From positions 1 through 64,000 of the forward strand of contig JAOPTR010000014.1 in the NCBI GenBank assembly GCA_051531935.1: DNA of 64,000 nucleotides, given 5' to 3'. How positions within the stretch are numbered: position 1 is the first letter of the stretch; every line of letters begins with the position of its first letter. This DNA is from OCS116 sp051531935 (GTDB lineage: Bacteria > Pseudomonadota > Alphaproteobacteria > Rhizobiales > OSC116). The position numbers and the translations under genes were made by a program. The notes under the pieces were generated by a model. The model was given only the letters and a program-made list of their open reading frames with translations. It was not told the DNA's origin and did no database searches. Positions 34,288 to 42,543 of the stretch are shown in pieces.

Positions 34288-34755
34288 ATGAAATTAAGTA
34301 AGCTGACAGCATATTCGTTAATTATTCTATCAAGTGCTGTTCTAAATGTCACAACCAGTTTTTCTGAAACTCATGAAGTTTTAATGCTCGACATTGATCC
34401 TGATAATTTTAAACGCAAAATGGTATTTTCGCCCAAGATTTTGAAAATAAATGCGGGTGACACTGTAAAATTTCTAGCCACAAATAGCGGTCATAATGTT
34501 CAATCTGATGACAGCGCCATTCCACCAGCTGCACAAACGTGGAACAGCCCCATTGGCAAAGACTTTGAAATGGTTTTCACAGAACAAGGTACATATAGTT
34601 ATTTTTGCACACCACATCGCGCTATGGGCATGGTAGGGCTAATATTGGTCGGCGATTACAAATTAAATTGGGATCAAGTTAAGGCTTCAGAGCAACCCGG
34701 CAAAGCGCGCATCTATCTGAACCGATTTTATGAAGATATTGAGGCAAGCGAATAG
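34288..34755 (+). CDS. Pseudoazurin-type blue-copper protein
   Basis: A 155-residue exported cupredoxin. The signal peptide (residues 1-26, ending TTSFS) precedes a plastocyanin-like fold with the type-1 copper ligands His69 (NSGHNVQ), Cys107, His110 and Met115 (YFCTPHRAMGM). The spacing C-x2-H-x4-M is that of pseudoazurin. Pseudoazurins carry electrons to nitrite and nitrous-oxide reductases or other periplasmic acceptors; none is encoded here. The start at 34288 is chosen for its AAGG SD; a GTG three codons upstream sits on top of the SD. It is divergent from the PepSY reductase and may exchange electrons with the periplasmic redox proteins of this region (inference). Confidence 0.88.
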   Translation: MKLSKLTAYSLIILSSAVLNVTTSFSETHEVLMLDIDPDNFKRKMVFSPKILKINAGDTVKFLATNSGHNVQSDDSAIPPAAQTWNSPIGKDFEMVFTEQGTYSYFCTPHRAMGMVGLILVGDYKLNWDQVKASEQPGKARIYLNRFYEDIEASE

Positions 34756-34757
34756 AG

Positions 34758-35549
34758 CTATGGCTTTGTGGCGCTAATGGCAAAACGATGCTGGACTGAA
34801 CGATCTAAATATTTAAACCAGCCCAAACCCTTGGCCTGCGCTTTGTGAATAGACGATAAATCGGTTTGCACACTGATGTCAGTAAAGCCAATTTCAGTTA
34901 AAATTTCGACGACTGCATCTGATGTCGCACCCTGATTGAAATAGACTTGCTCTAAAATTCGATTGTGGGTTTTCATCATTTCAGCATCGCGGCCATGATT
35001 GTCTTCGGTTTTAAACATTGAAAAAACGGCAGAGACTTGTTTAATTAAGCGCCTTTTCCAGTTGGTCTGCTTAAAGTCTCCATCGACAATGAGTAATTTA
35101 CCGCCTGATTTCAACAAGTCAAACCAATGTGCCATAGCAGCTTTTGGGTCGACCAATGTCCAAACCAAATGGCGGTTAGTGATCACGTCAAAAGTTCCCA
35201 AAGGCAACATCGTATTTTCGGCGTCACCGAGCATGAACCGAATATCAGAATTACGAATTTGAGATTTCTCTTTGGCTTTACCGAGCATTACTTCTGACCA
35301 ATCAAGGCCAGTGGTATTGAATTTCAAGTCGCATAACAGATGCGAAATAACGCCTGTGCCTGATGCTAAATCTAGTGCATTTCGGCCACGCCCTGCCCCG
35401 ACATGTTTGACAATTAACTGATACCACGCATTGCGCTCGGCATCGGTGAATATTTCATGCCCAACTGACAGATCGAACGTTTCGGCACGTAGTGACCAAT
35501 AGTCTTTTATCTCGTCTCTTATGGTATAGTTTTTCAAATCTTCACTCAC
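34758..35549 (-). CDS. Class I SAM-dependent methyltransferase in the iron-siderophore transporter operon
   Basis: A 263-residue methyltransferase. The SAM-binding motif I is ALDLASGTGVISHLL (residues about 58-72), with motif II acidic residue in NTTGLDWSEVMLGKA, and LLKSGGKLLIVDGDF. It starts with GTG overlapping the ATPase stop (GTGA), with AGGG upstream, so it is translationally coupled to an iron-siderophore ATPase. Its substrate is unknown. Coupling suggests it modifies the imported siderophore or a related small molecule in the cytoplasm. Confidence 0.8.
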   Translation of the reverse strand: MSEDLKNYTIRDEIKDYWSLRAETFDLSVGHEIFTDAERNAWYQLIVKHVGAGRGRNALDLASGTGVISHLLCDLKFNTTGLDWSEVMLGKAKEKSQIRNSDIRFMLGDAENTMLPLGTFDVITNRHLVWTLVDPKAAMAHWFDLLKSGGKLLIVDGDFKQTNWKRRLIKQVSAVFSMFKTEDNHGRDAEMMKTHNRILEQVYFNQGATSDAVVEILTEIGFTDISVQTDLSSIHKAQAKGLGWFKYLDRSVQHRFAISATKP

Positions 35550-36340
35550 AATAAATCTGCCCTTAATTCGCGTTTGGAACGAATGGGCATAACCATTATA
35601 TCGCCAGATGGTCCAGTTTGCACTTCAACCTCAACGCCGTAGGTTTCGTTAATAATATCTGTTTTAAAGATATCTTTTGTCACGCCAAAAGCCCTTAGTT
35701 TACCATCTTTAATGACTAGTATTTTGTCGGCATAACGAGCTGCTAGGTTTAAATCATGCAGTGCGACCATGGTCACAATATTACGCTTTTTGGTTAGAAT
35801 TTTTAGCAAATCCATAACTGCCAATTGATGCTGCAAATCTAGCGCACTGGTTGGCTCATCCAATAAAAGCATTTCGGGTTGGCGTATGATGGCTTGAGCA
35901 ATCCATATTAACTGCTGCTGTCCACCCGACAGATCACCAATATATTGATCGGACAAATGTTCAATGTCCAATATTTGAAAAATTCTTTCGACCTGTTCGG
36001 CATCTCTATCTTTTACCGACCAACCAGATTGGAATTTCAGACCTAGCAAAACCACTTCAAAAGCCGTTAATGCGGCTGTTGTGTTGACACTTTGCGGCAA
36101 ATAGCAAATTCTTTTGGCTAGAGTTTCGGGGCTCAATTTGGTTAGATTGTCATCATTCAACAATATCTCACCAATTGTGCCTTTTAGCAGGCCAGAAATG
36201 GCTTTAAAAAAAGTTGATTTGCCTGTGCCATTTGGCCCAATGACCGCGGTTAACTCGCCTTGTTTTATGTCTTTTAAAGAAATTTCGGTTAGAATTACAT
36301 TCTTGCCGTATGAAGCGGTTAAATCTTTTATTTGTAACAT
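35546..36340 (-). CDS. Iron-siderophore/haem/B12-type ABC transporter ATP-binding protein (FecE-like)
   Basis: A 264-residue ATPase. Walker A is GPNGTGKST (near residue 35), the Q-loop CYLPQSV, the signature LSGGQQQLIWIAQAI, Walker B MLLLDEPTSALDL and the H-loop VALHDLNLAARYAD. The long C-terminal part with DIFKTDIINETYGVEVEVQ is normal for FecE/BtuD-type ATPases. AAGG SD precedes the ATG. It forms the importer with the permease and binding protein upstream. The iron link comes from family and from nearby Fur-like sites. Confidence 0.93.
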   Translation of the reverse strand: MLQIKDLTASYGKNVILTEISLKDIKQGELTAVIGPNGTGKSTFFKAISGLLKGTIGEILLNDDNLTKLSPETLAKRICYLPQSVNTTAALTAFEVVLLGLKFQSGWSVKDRDAEQVERIFQILDIEHLSDQYIGDLSGGQQQLIWIAQAIIRQPEMLLLDEPTSALDLQHQLAVMDLLKILTKKRNIVTMVALHDLNLAARYADKILVIKDGKLRAFGVTKDIFKTDIINETYGVEVEVQTGPSGDIMVMPIRSKRELRADLL

Positions 36341-36349
36341 TTTACTACC

Positions 36350-37420
36350 TTACCAACTACGCTTGCGTTGTTTTAAAACCAAGCTCATAAAGAATGGCAC
36401 ACCGATGAGAGAAGTTATCATACCGATTGGGTAAATAATCCCTGGCGTGATCATTTTACTGATGATGCTCGCCACCGACAGCATTAATGCACCGCATAAA
36501 ATAGACATCGGCAAAAAGAAGCGTTGATCCTCGCCCACTAGCATACGAGCCATATGGGGGCCAACCAGACCTATAAAGCCAATAACACCTACAAACGCCA
36601 CAGCGACCGCTGAGAGCAATGAAATTAGGATCAACATTTCCACTCGTAATCTTGCAACATTTATGCCCATGCTGCGCGCCTTATCATCACCCAAGCGAAG
36701 TGCTGTTAATTGCCAATTTCTATACATGAAGATAGGAACACTTATGCCCAGAACGGCTACACAAACTGCTAGTTTTGTCCATGTCACACGCATCAACGAG
36801 CCCATCATCCAAAACACGATTTTTTGCAATTCTGTTTCGGATGAATAATATTGCATAAGCGCCAATAACGCATTGAAAGTAAACATGAGTGCAATGCCCA
36901 CCAAAACCATCGTCTCAACATTAACACCGCGCAACCTTGTGGTGGCAAACAGAATAAATGATGCCAACAAGGCAAACCCAAATGCATTGGTGGTGATTAA
37001 AAAACCACCTGCAAATGGAATGAGCGAAATGCCGGCAACAATGGCCAAAGATGCGCCAAAACTAGCGGCTGCGGATATGCCCAGCGTAAAAGGATCGGCA
37101 AGAGGATTGTTTAAAATAGTTTGCATTTCTGCCCCTGCGGCTCCGAGCATGGCGCCAATGAGCAAAGCGAACAAAGCAACTGGTAATCTAATATCCCATA
37201 CGATCACGTTAAGTGAAATGCCATGAGAGTCTTCATCAAAAAGCACATCAATTACATCCATTAAAGGGAAATTCCCCGGCCCTGAAGCCACATCCATAAA
37301 CACCGAAAAGACAACGATGAGTGCCATCACGACCACCATAATGGCACGTCTATTGGCGGTTTTTAAATATCGGCTAGAAACGGAATCGTGAAGAGGAACA
37401 TCTTCTGAAATAACGGCCAT
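36350..37420 (-). CDS. Iron-siderophore ABC transporter permease (FecCD/BtuC family)
   Basis: A 356-residue membrane protein with about ten transmembrane helices. Diagnostic FecCD segments are WDIRLPVALFALLIGAMLGAAGAEMQTILNNPLADPFTLGISAAASFGASLAIV and, near the C-terminus, GVIGFIGLVGPHMARMLVGEDQRFFLPMSILCGA. It is normally a homodimer. Only one permease gene is present, as in BtuC-type systems. Nine bases separate it from the ATPase gene. A hairpin at 37442-37465 lies between it and the binding protein. Confidence 0.95.
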   Translation of the reverse strand: MAVISEDVPLHDSVSSRYLKTANRRAIMVVVMALIVVFSVFMDVASGPGNFPLMDVIDVLFDEDSHGISLNVIVWDIRLPVALFALLIGAMLGAAGAEMQTILNNPLADPFTLGISAAASFGASLAIVAGISLIPFAGGFLITTNAFGFALLASFILFATTRLRGVNVETMVLVGIALMFTFNALLALMQYYSSETELQKIVFWMMGSLMRVTWTKLAVCVAVLGISVPIFMYRNWQLTALRLGDDKARSMGINVARLRVEMLILISLLSAVAVAFVGVIGFIGLVGPHMARMLVGEDQRFFLPMSILCGALMLSVASIISKMITPGIIYPIGMITSLIGVPFFMSLVLKQRKRSW

Positions 37421-37441
37421 AATTGATCTACTTTTTAAAAT

Positions 37442-37465
37442 GGCGAAGGAGATAACTCCCTCGCC
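37442..37465 (-). terminator. Hairpin between siderophore-binding protein and permease genes
   Basis: On the minus strand a 10-bp stem with one mismatch (GGCGAGGGAG / CTCCTTCGCC, loop TTAT) is followed by ATTTTAAAAAG. It lies 19 bases after the binding-protein stop. It probably is a partial terminator or stabiliser that keeps the binding protein in excess. Confidence 0.65.
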
Positions 37466-37483
37466 TTTGATTATTGATTATAT

Positions 37484-38623
37484 CTATTTAAGTTCAGCAA
37501 AAAACTGACCTGAATAGTCGAATGGCAAGAATTTATTATGTAATTCTTTGAAATTCGCTTCTGGGTCTAGATCTTTGAAATACTCTGGGTGGATCCATTT
37601 TGCGAATTGTTGAACCGCAATAAAATGGAATGGGCTGTTATAGAATTGATGATAAACGCTGTAGAAACGTTTATTCTGAACAGCCTGAAGTTTTGGCCAA
37701 CCTGGGCGTGCAGCTAATGCAGCTAAACGTTTTTGGTTTTCTTCTTCAACAGCATCATAACCAAGCAGAACAGCAGTTGTGTCTTTTTTAGCTTCACTCC
37801 AGTTTGCACCTGTACCGATAATAATATCTGGGTTTGTGGTGAAAATTGATTCTGGGTTTACGTCGCCTGCAAAACCTGCAATTTTAGTTGAACCCCAGTT
37901 AATGCCACCAGCTTCTTCGACCAAACGACCCATATTGGCAGAGCCAAATGTTTTACAACATGTACCTGCGGTATAGCCTGCTGCACGATCAATAAACACT
38001 GTTGGGCGTTTATCATGTGGAATTTCTCCAACAGCATTGAACACAAGACGCATGCTTTTAATGTAGAAATCTACAAATTCATCGGCATTGGCGCGTTCGT
38101 TAAAAATTTTGCCTAATAATAAAACAGATGGAATTGTGTTTTGTGTTGGGCGTTGACGGAAATCAATAAACACTGATGCAATGCCAGCTTTTTCTAGCTG
38201 CTCTAACAAATGTAATTCTTTAGTGCTTTCATAGTCACCAAACGGGAAGATGACCAACTCAGCTTCGGCTTTAATGGCTTGCTCAACACTAAATTCACCT
38301 TTAGAGGCACGGCCATATAGGGGAACATCTTCACCTTCTGGGAATTTTGCAATATATTTACGGTAAGCATCAGGATCATAAAGCTTCATATCATCGCGCC
38401 AACCGATGATGCGCTTAAATGGGTTTTCACGGTCAATAATTGAAACCGCATAAAGGTTACGGCCTTCACTGATGATGACTTTGGTTGGGTCTAATGTTAC
38501 TTCGACTTCACGACCCGCAATATCTGTGACTGTGATCATTTCGGCAACGGCGGCAGATACGCTCATACCAATTGCCAATGTTGCAGCGGTCATAGCCGTT
38601 GCAAAACGCAATATCTTTTTCAT
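37484..38623 (-). CDS. Iron-siderophore-type ABC transporter substrate-binding protein
   Basis: A 379-residue exported protein of the FepB/BtuF (Peripla_BP_2) class. The signal peptide MKKILRFATAMTAATLAIGM is followed by ITVTDIAGREVEVTLDPTKVI, the standard opening of this family. GEFSVEQAIKAEAELVIFPFGD, then later FAGDVNPESIFTTNPDIIIGTG mark the two lobes. ATG 38623 is chosen because GGAGA lies just upstream; a TTG at 38635 overlaps the SD itself. It is the first gene of binding protein-permease-ATPase-methyltransferase. No TonB receptor is in the window. Confidence 0.92.
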   Translation of the reverse strand: MKKILRFATAMTAATLAIGMSVSAAVAEMITVTDIAGREVEVTLDPTKVIISEGRNLYAVSIIDRENPFKRIIGWRDDMKLYDPDAYRKYIAKFPEGEDVPLYGRASKGEFSVEQAIKAEAELVIFPFGDYESTKELHLLEQLEKAGIASVFIDFRQRPTQNTIPSVLLLGKIFNERANADEFVDFYIKSMRLVFNAVGEIPHDKRPTVFIDRAAGYTAGTCCKTFGSANMGRLVEEAGGINWGSTKIAGFAGDVNPESIFTTNPDIIIGTGANWSEAKKDTTAVLLGYDAVEEENQKRLAALAARPGWPKLQAVQNKRFYSVYHQFYNSPFHFIAVQQFAKWIHPEYFKDLDPEANFKELHNKFLPFDYSGQFFAELK

Positions 38624-38674
38624 ATTTATCTCCAAAAATTAAAACAAGGTGATAAATATATGAATTCTTTTTTA

Positions 38675-38692
38675 TTGCAAACGATTCTTAAT
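38675..38692 (-). promoter_or_regulatory. Possible Fur box upstream of the siderophore-binding-protein gene
   Basis: The minus strand reads ATTAAGAATCGTTTGCAA, about 52 bp upstream of the start codon. It resembles the GAGAATCNTTTGCA form of Fur boxes, but it is not a clean palindrome. Confidence 0.3.
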
Positions 38693-38856
38693 AGCTTGTA
38701 ATTATTCTAATTTGTAAGTGTTTTTATTCAGTAATAACAACAAATTAGCTTATCAGAATGGTTCTAAATCCGTGGATATAATTAGTATCGTGCTTTGGAG
38801 TTGAGATTCAGCCTTTGAATTTGTTTTATTTTTCGTATGATACTGGGAGGAATATT

Positions 38857-38888
38857 GGGAATTGAGGTTCTGTTCCTAGTCAATTCCC
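38857..38888. terminator. Hairpin downstream of the alcohol dehydrogenase gene
   Basis: A 9-bp perfect stem (GGGAATTGA / TCAATTCCC) with a 14-nt loop lies 25 bases beyond the alcohol dehydrogenase stop (minus direction). No U-tract follows on the minus strand; a weak one (CTTTTGAGTTTT) follows on plus. A terminator function is possible but not shown. Confidence 0.35.
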
Positions 38889-38912
38889 GAACTTTTGAGT
38901 TTTAAATTTAGG

Positions 38913-40040
38913 TTAGTCGAAAACAATCACTTGGCGTATAGCCTCACCTGCGGCAAGGCGTTCGAAACCTTGATTAATATCCGCTAAAGCAAGCTCGTGA
39001 GTTAACAATTTTTCTATTGGTAACTTGCCTTGTTGCATCATTCTTGCAAATCTTGGAATGTCTCTGACAGGTACGCAAGAGCCAACATATGAGCCTTTTA
39101 GAGTCCGCTCTTCTGCTGTTAATGATACAGCAGGAAAACTTAGTTTAGCATCTGGATGGGGTAAACCTGCCGTAACTGTTGTACCGCCGCGTCTTGTAAT
39201 GTCATAGGCGAATTGCAAGGCAGGGACTGCGCCTGCAAGATCGACGGCAAGATTTACGCCACCGTCAGTTATTTCTTTTACCTTTTCGACAGCGTGTTTA
39301 TCGCTTGAATCTACAGCATGGGTCGCGCCCATTTCCATCGCGTAATCACGTTTCTGGGCGCTAATATCTGCCGCGATAATTGTCCCTGCCCCTGCCGCAA
39401 CAGCACCCAACAATCCCGCAAGCCCGACACCACCGAGGCCAACAATTGCACAGCTTTCGCCCATCTTTAATGCGCCCGAATTCAGCACAGCGCCAACGCC
39501 TGTTAGCACGGCGCAACCAAGCAAGGCGGCGTGGGTTAAAGGAATGTCATTATCAATTTTAACACATGAATTTTCACTCACCACCACATGGCTAGAAAAG
39601 GCGGAAACGCCCAAATGATGATTAATCACCTTACCATTCAGGGATATTTTTTGATCTCCATTTAGCAATGTGCCTTGGGCGCCTGCAACCGCGCCTGGTT
39701 CACAAAGTGCGGGGCGACCTTCTGCACATGGCACGCAATGCCCACAAGAAGCTATAAACACCATAACCACATGATCACCCACTGCAAAACGAGACACGCC
39801 CGCCCCCACGGCTTGTACAACACCCGAAGCCTCGTGCCCTAATGCTAACGGCATATCCCGTGGGCGATTGCCATTAATAACCGATAAATCTGAATGACAA
39901 AGCCCTGCTGCAGCTACTTTCACCAACAATTGTCCCATTTCTGGTGTGCCTAAATCGGCTTCGACAATTTCCAGTGGGCGGCTCTGGGTATAGGGGCGCG
40001 GGGCGCCAATTTCTCGCAAAAGGGTAATTTGAGCTTTCAT
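38913..40040 (-). CDS. Zinc-dependent alcohol dehydrogenase (MDR superfamily)
   Basis: A 375-residue medium-chain alcohol dehydrogenase. Catalytic-zinc residues are Cys48 (GLCHSD), His69-Glu70 (GHE) and a Cys in LLGCAVLTGVGAV. Structural-zinc cysteines are 99, 102, 105 and 113 (CGHCVPCAEGRPALC). The nucleotide fold has VGLGGVGLAGLLGAVAAGA. The layout is that of class III-like ADHs, but the protein does not look like the glutathione-dependent formaldehyde dehydrogenase itself. It oxidises an alcohol with NAD(P). Start ATG with AAGGA SD. Its neighbour is an unrelated methyltransferase gene; substrate unknown. Confidence 0.9.
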   Translation of the reverse strand: MKAQITLLREIGAPRPYTQSRPLEIVEADLGTPEMGQLLVKVAAAGLCHSDLSVINGNRPRDMPLALGHEASGVVQAVGAGVSRFAVGDHVVMVFIASCGHCVPCAEGRPALCEPGAVAGAQGTLLNGDQKISLNGKVINHHLGVSAFSSHVVVSENSCVKIDNDIPLTHAALLGCAVLTGVGAVLNSGALKMGESCAIVGLGGVGLAGLLGAVAAGAGTIIAADISAQKRDYAMEMGATHAVDSSDKHAVEKVKEITDGGVNLAVDLAGAVPALQFAYDITRRGGTTVTAGLPHPDAKLSFPAVSLTAEERTLKGSYVGSCVPVRDIPRFARMMQQGKLPIEKLLTHELALADINQGFERLAAGEAIRQVIVFD

Positions 40041-40114
40041 TGATTCATTCCTTTTTAAAGATAATCACCCGTTATCTCTAAAAATGCAATGGGCTGAGAT
40101 ATATTAATCCGCAA

Positions 40115-40798
40115 TTAGGCGTATGCGACCCAACCCTTAAAACTAAAACCTGCATAAAACAGGCTAATGCCAGTAAAACCTGCTGCTTGCAGCATGGCCT
40201 CCTCCTCCTCGGGAGCTAAGATTGTGAGCTGAGAAGCGATTGCTTGATGCATACCCTCTCGGCTAGCGGGGTCTGCATCATCAGGCATACCAAATGCAAC
40301 GTGGCGGGCAATCCATTGCGAACGCTCGGGTTCAGTTTGCGGAAAACTCACATGTGCCAAAACCAACGGCGCACCCACTTTTAAGCGTCGTCGAATTTGT
40401 TTTAAAGTTTCAAGACGTTGGGTCAGAGGAATAAAATGAAACACAAGTATACAAGTCGCACAATCGAACATTGCATCTGGTGCTGCTTCAATGGTTCCTG
40501 TATGAAATTTGATCCGACTGCCATGTGGTTCTACAGTTGTTTTGGCTAACTTTAGCATTTCTTCCGAAGGGTCCACGCCATCAAATGTCCATTGCGAATG
40601 CGCATCGGCTAGGTATTTCAGCTCCAGCCCACCACCTGCCCCCAACACCAAAACGCGACCATCTGATGGCATTTTTTCGGCCAGTAGCATTGAAGTCATG
40701 CGATGTAGCCCATCAAGCCCTGGCACTAAGCGTGGTACGGCGTCTAAATATGACTGATTGGCTTTAGAATTAAAAATTGGCTTTTTTATTGGTTTCAT
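40115..40798 (-). CDS. Class I SAM-dependent methyltransferase
   Basis: A 227-residue methyltransferase. Motif I VLVLGAGGGLELKYLA (about residues 49-64), motif post-I FDGVDPSEEMLKLAK, and FDCATCILVFHFIPLTQRLETLKQIRRRLKVGAPLVLAHVSF. It is divergent from an Rrf2-type regulator gene (gap of 209 bp), which may control it. The substrate is not recognisable; small-molecule methylation is most likely. Confidence 0.8.
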   Translation of the reverse strand: MKPIKKPIFNSKANQSYLDAVPRLVPGLDGLHRMTSMLLAEKMPSDGRVLVLGAGGGLELKYLADAHSQWTFDGVDPSEEMLKLAKTTVEPHGSRIKFHTGTIEAAPDAMFDCATCILVFHFIPLTQRLETLKQIRRRLKVGAPLVLAHVSFPQTEPERSQWIARHVAFGMPDDADPASREGMHQAIASQLTILAPEEEEAMLQAAGFTGISLFYAGFSFKGWVAYA

Positions 40799-41007
40799 TG
40801 AGCATATCCTGCAATGTTAAAATTAGCGCAAAAGAATTGCTTTTTTGTGTCTTAAATTTATTTAAAGTTCAATTGAGCTTCATGTGTTTTTAATTGTTAC
40901 GTGATATTTATCGTTAAGTCAATAAAGTCCTCTATAAGGTGAAAATCATATGCTTTTTGCTGTTCCTTAAACTTGATTTCAGTATACTCACCTAAAAAGG
41001 ATTGAAA

Positions 41008-41451
41008 TTGAGATTAGATAATCGCCTTCCTCGCGTCCTCCATGCGCTACTGCACATAGAACAGGCCGAGCATGCTATAACCTCTACCACAATGGGCAAA
41101 ATGCTCAACATGGAAGCCTCGCAAGTGAGGCGTACAATGGCTGGATTGCGCAGGGTTGGCATTGTCGGCTCTAACAAAGGCCATGGTGGTGGGTGGTATT
41201 TAATTAAACCACTCGATGAGATTTCGTTAAGCCAGGTCTATCAAGCTCTCGGCTCACCAACACTTTTTGCCTTGGGACAGACAGTAGATTCTCGCGGTTG
41301 CATGCTTGAGAGAGCAGCAAACCAAGCCACTCAGAAAGCGCTTCTCGCCGCCCAAGAGGTTTTTGACGCTCAACTTCAAAATGTATCTGTTGCCGACCTT
41401 ATTGATTTTAATGCGGTCAACAAAATTCGGCCTCATAATTTGACTGATTAA
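41008..41451 (+). CDS. Rrf2-family transcriptional regulator
   Basis: A 147-residue Rrf2 protein. The winged helix is RLPRVLHALLHIEQAEHAITSTTMGKMLNMEASQVRRTMAGLRRVGIVGSNKGHGGGWYL, typical of the YwnA subgroup. Only one Cys (RGCMLERA) occurs where IscR/NsrR have three, so an iron-sulfur cluster is unlikely and a single-thiol sensor is more plausible. Start: TTG at 41008 with AAGGA at six-base spacing; the TTG two codons earlier overlaps the SD. It is divergent from the methyltransferase gene. Confidence 0.85.
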   Translation: MRLDNRLPRVLHALLHIEQAEHAITSTTMGKMLNMEASQVRRTMAGLRRVGIVGSNKGHGGGWYLIKPLDEISLSQVYQALGSPTLFALGQTVDSRGCMLERAANQATQKALLAAQEVFDAQLQNVSVADLIDFNAVNKIRPHNLTD

Positions 41452-41488
41452 AATAGAATTCAGTGTGATAATAAGTTATAGAAACAAT

Positions 41489-41947
41489 ATGAATGAAAAT
41501 ATTACAATATATATAGATGCAGACGCCTGCCCCGTAAAAGATGAAGCGCTAAAAGTATCTTATCGCCACAAATTAAAGCTATATTTAGTCAGCAATCAAT
41601 GGTTGCGCATTGAAGTGGGGCGACTAGTTGAAAAAATAGTCGTATCTCAAGGTGCGGATGAAGCAGATAATTGGATTGCTGAAAATATTGATGTAAATGG
41701 CATTTGCATCACATCCGATATACCGCTTGCTAAAAGATGCTTAGATGTTGGTGCCACTGTACTTGGCCCCACTGGAAAACCATTTTCAACTGAGAATATA
41801 GGTATGGCGCTTGCCATGCGAGAGTTAAACCAACATCTGAGAGAAACGGGTGAAAGCAAAGGGCATAACGCAAGTTTCACACCTGCCGATAGGTCAAATT
41901 TCTTGCAAGCATTAGAGACAGCCATACAAAAACTATTGAGGCAATAA
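41489..41947 (+). CDS. YaiI/YqxD family protein (UPF0178, DUF188)
   Basis: A 152-residue protein with the family signature IYIDADACPVKDEALKV at the N-terminus, then VSQGADEADNWIAENI and ITSDIPLAKRCLDVGATVLGPTGKPFSTENIGMALAMR. This is a PIN-like fold family with conserved acidic residues but no established function. The ATG at 41489 puts the motif at the usual distance from the N-terminus; a GTG at 41465 is possible. No clear SD. Not obviously linked to its neighbours. Confidence 0.9.
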   Translation: MNENITIYIDADACPVKDEALKVSYRHKLKLYLVSNQWLRIEVGRLVEKIVVSQGADEADNWIAENIDVNGICITSDIPLAKRCLDVGATVLGPTGKPFSTENIGMALAMRELNQHLRETGESKGHNASFTPADRSNFLQALETAIQKLLRQ

Positions 41948-42033
41948 TTATACGTCTATGCGCAATAGGCTTTCATCATTATCGCCAAAATATAATAAAA
42001 ACCACAACACCAGATTAATTTAGAAGGTAATTT

Positions 42034-42462
42034 ATGTCCATTTGGAAAACAGTCGTTCAGCTAGACAAAATGAAAAAGCATACAAAAAACACCGCTGTTG
42101 AACATTTAGGCATCGAGATTTTTGAAGTTGGCGACGACTATTTGAAAGGTCGTATGCCTGTAGACAAACGCACCCATCAACCAATGGGGCTGCTCCACGG
42201 AGGGGCATCTATTTTACTTGCCGAAACATTAGGTTCATACGCAGCGCAATTTGCAGCGGGTGATGGTTATTATTGTGTAGGGCAAGAAATTAATGGCAAC
42301 CATTTGCGCGGTGTAAGCGAGGGTTGGGTATATGGAACAGCAAAGCCTTTTCACATTGGCCGAAAATCGCAAGTTTGGGGCATTGAAATTACCGATGAAG
42401 ACGGCAAAATGGTATGTGTTTCGCGCATCACAATGGCCGTATTGCCACTGCCATCTAAATAG
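42034..42462 (+). CDS. Hotdog-fold thioesterase (YdiI/MenI/PaaI type)
   Basis: A 142-residue hotdog thioesterase. HLGIEIFEVGDDYLKGRMPVDKRTHQPMGLLHGGASILLAETLGSYAAQF contains the HGGAS-x4-AE active-site motif (catalytic Glu about residue 69) of the EntH/YdiI/MenI group. It would hydrolyse an acyl-CoA or aryl-CoA thioester. The SD is GAAGG. It is convergent with the liv/fadD operon, whose terminator lies between them; a housekeeping acyl-CoA release role is likely. Confidence 0.88.
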   Translation: MSIWKTVVQLDKMKKHTKNTAVEHLGIEIFEVGDDYLKGRMPVDKRTHQPMGLLHGGASILLAETLGSYAAQFAAGDGYYCVGQEINGNHLRGVSEGWVYGTAKPFHIGRKSQVWGIEITDEDGKMVCVSRITMAVLPLPSK

Positions 42463-42490
42463 AATTTCTTAGCTTAATTTTATATAAAAA

Positions 42491-42518
42491 AGCCCCAGAA
42501 TAAAACCATTCTGGGGCT
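42491..42518. terminator. Rho-independent terminator, strong on the minus strand
   Basis: A perfect 11-bp stem AGCCCCAGAAT / ATTCTGGGGCT with a 6-nt loop. On the minus strand it is followed by TTTTTATATA, a good U-tract ending the liv operon (binding-protein stop at 42544). On plus it is followed by TCAATTTT and may also stop the thioesterase transcript. Confidence 0.92.
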
Positions 42519-42543
42519 TCAATTTTATCAGTAATTGTAAAAA

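Noticed and set aside
36114..36434. 106-codon plus-strand frame spanning the FecE-like ATPase start
   Set aside because: Mirror frame of Walker A region; not an independent gene.
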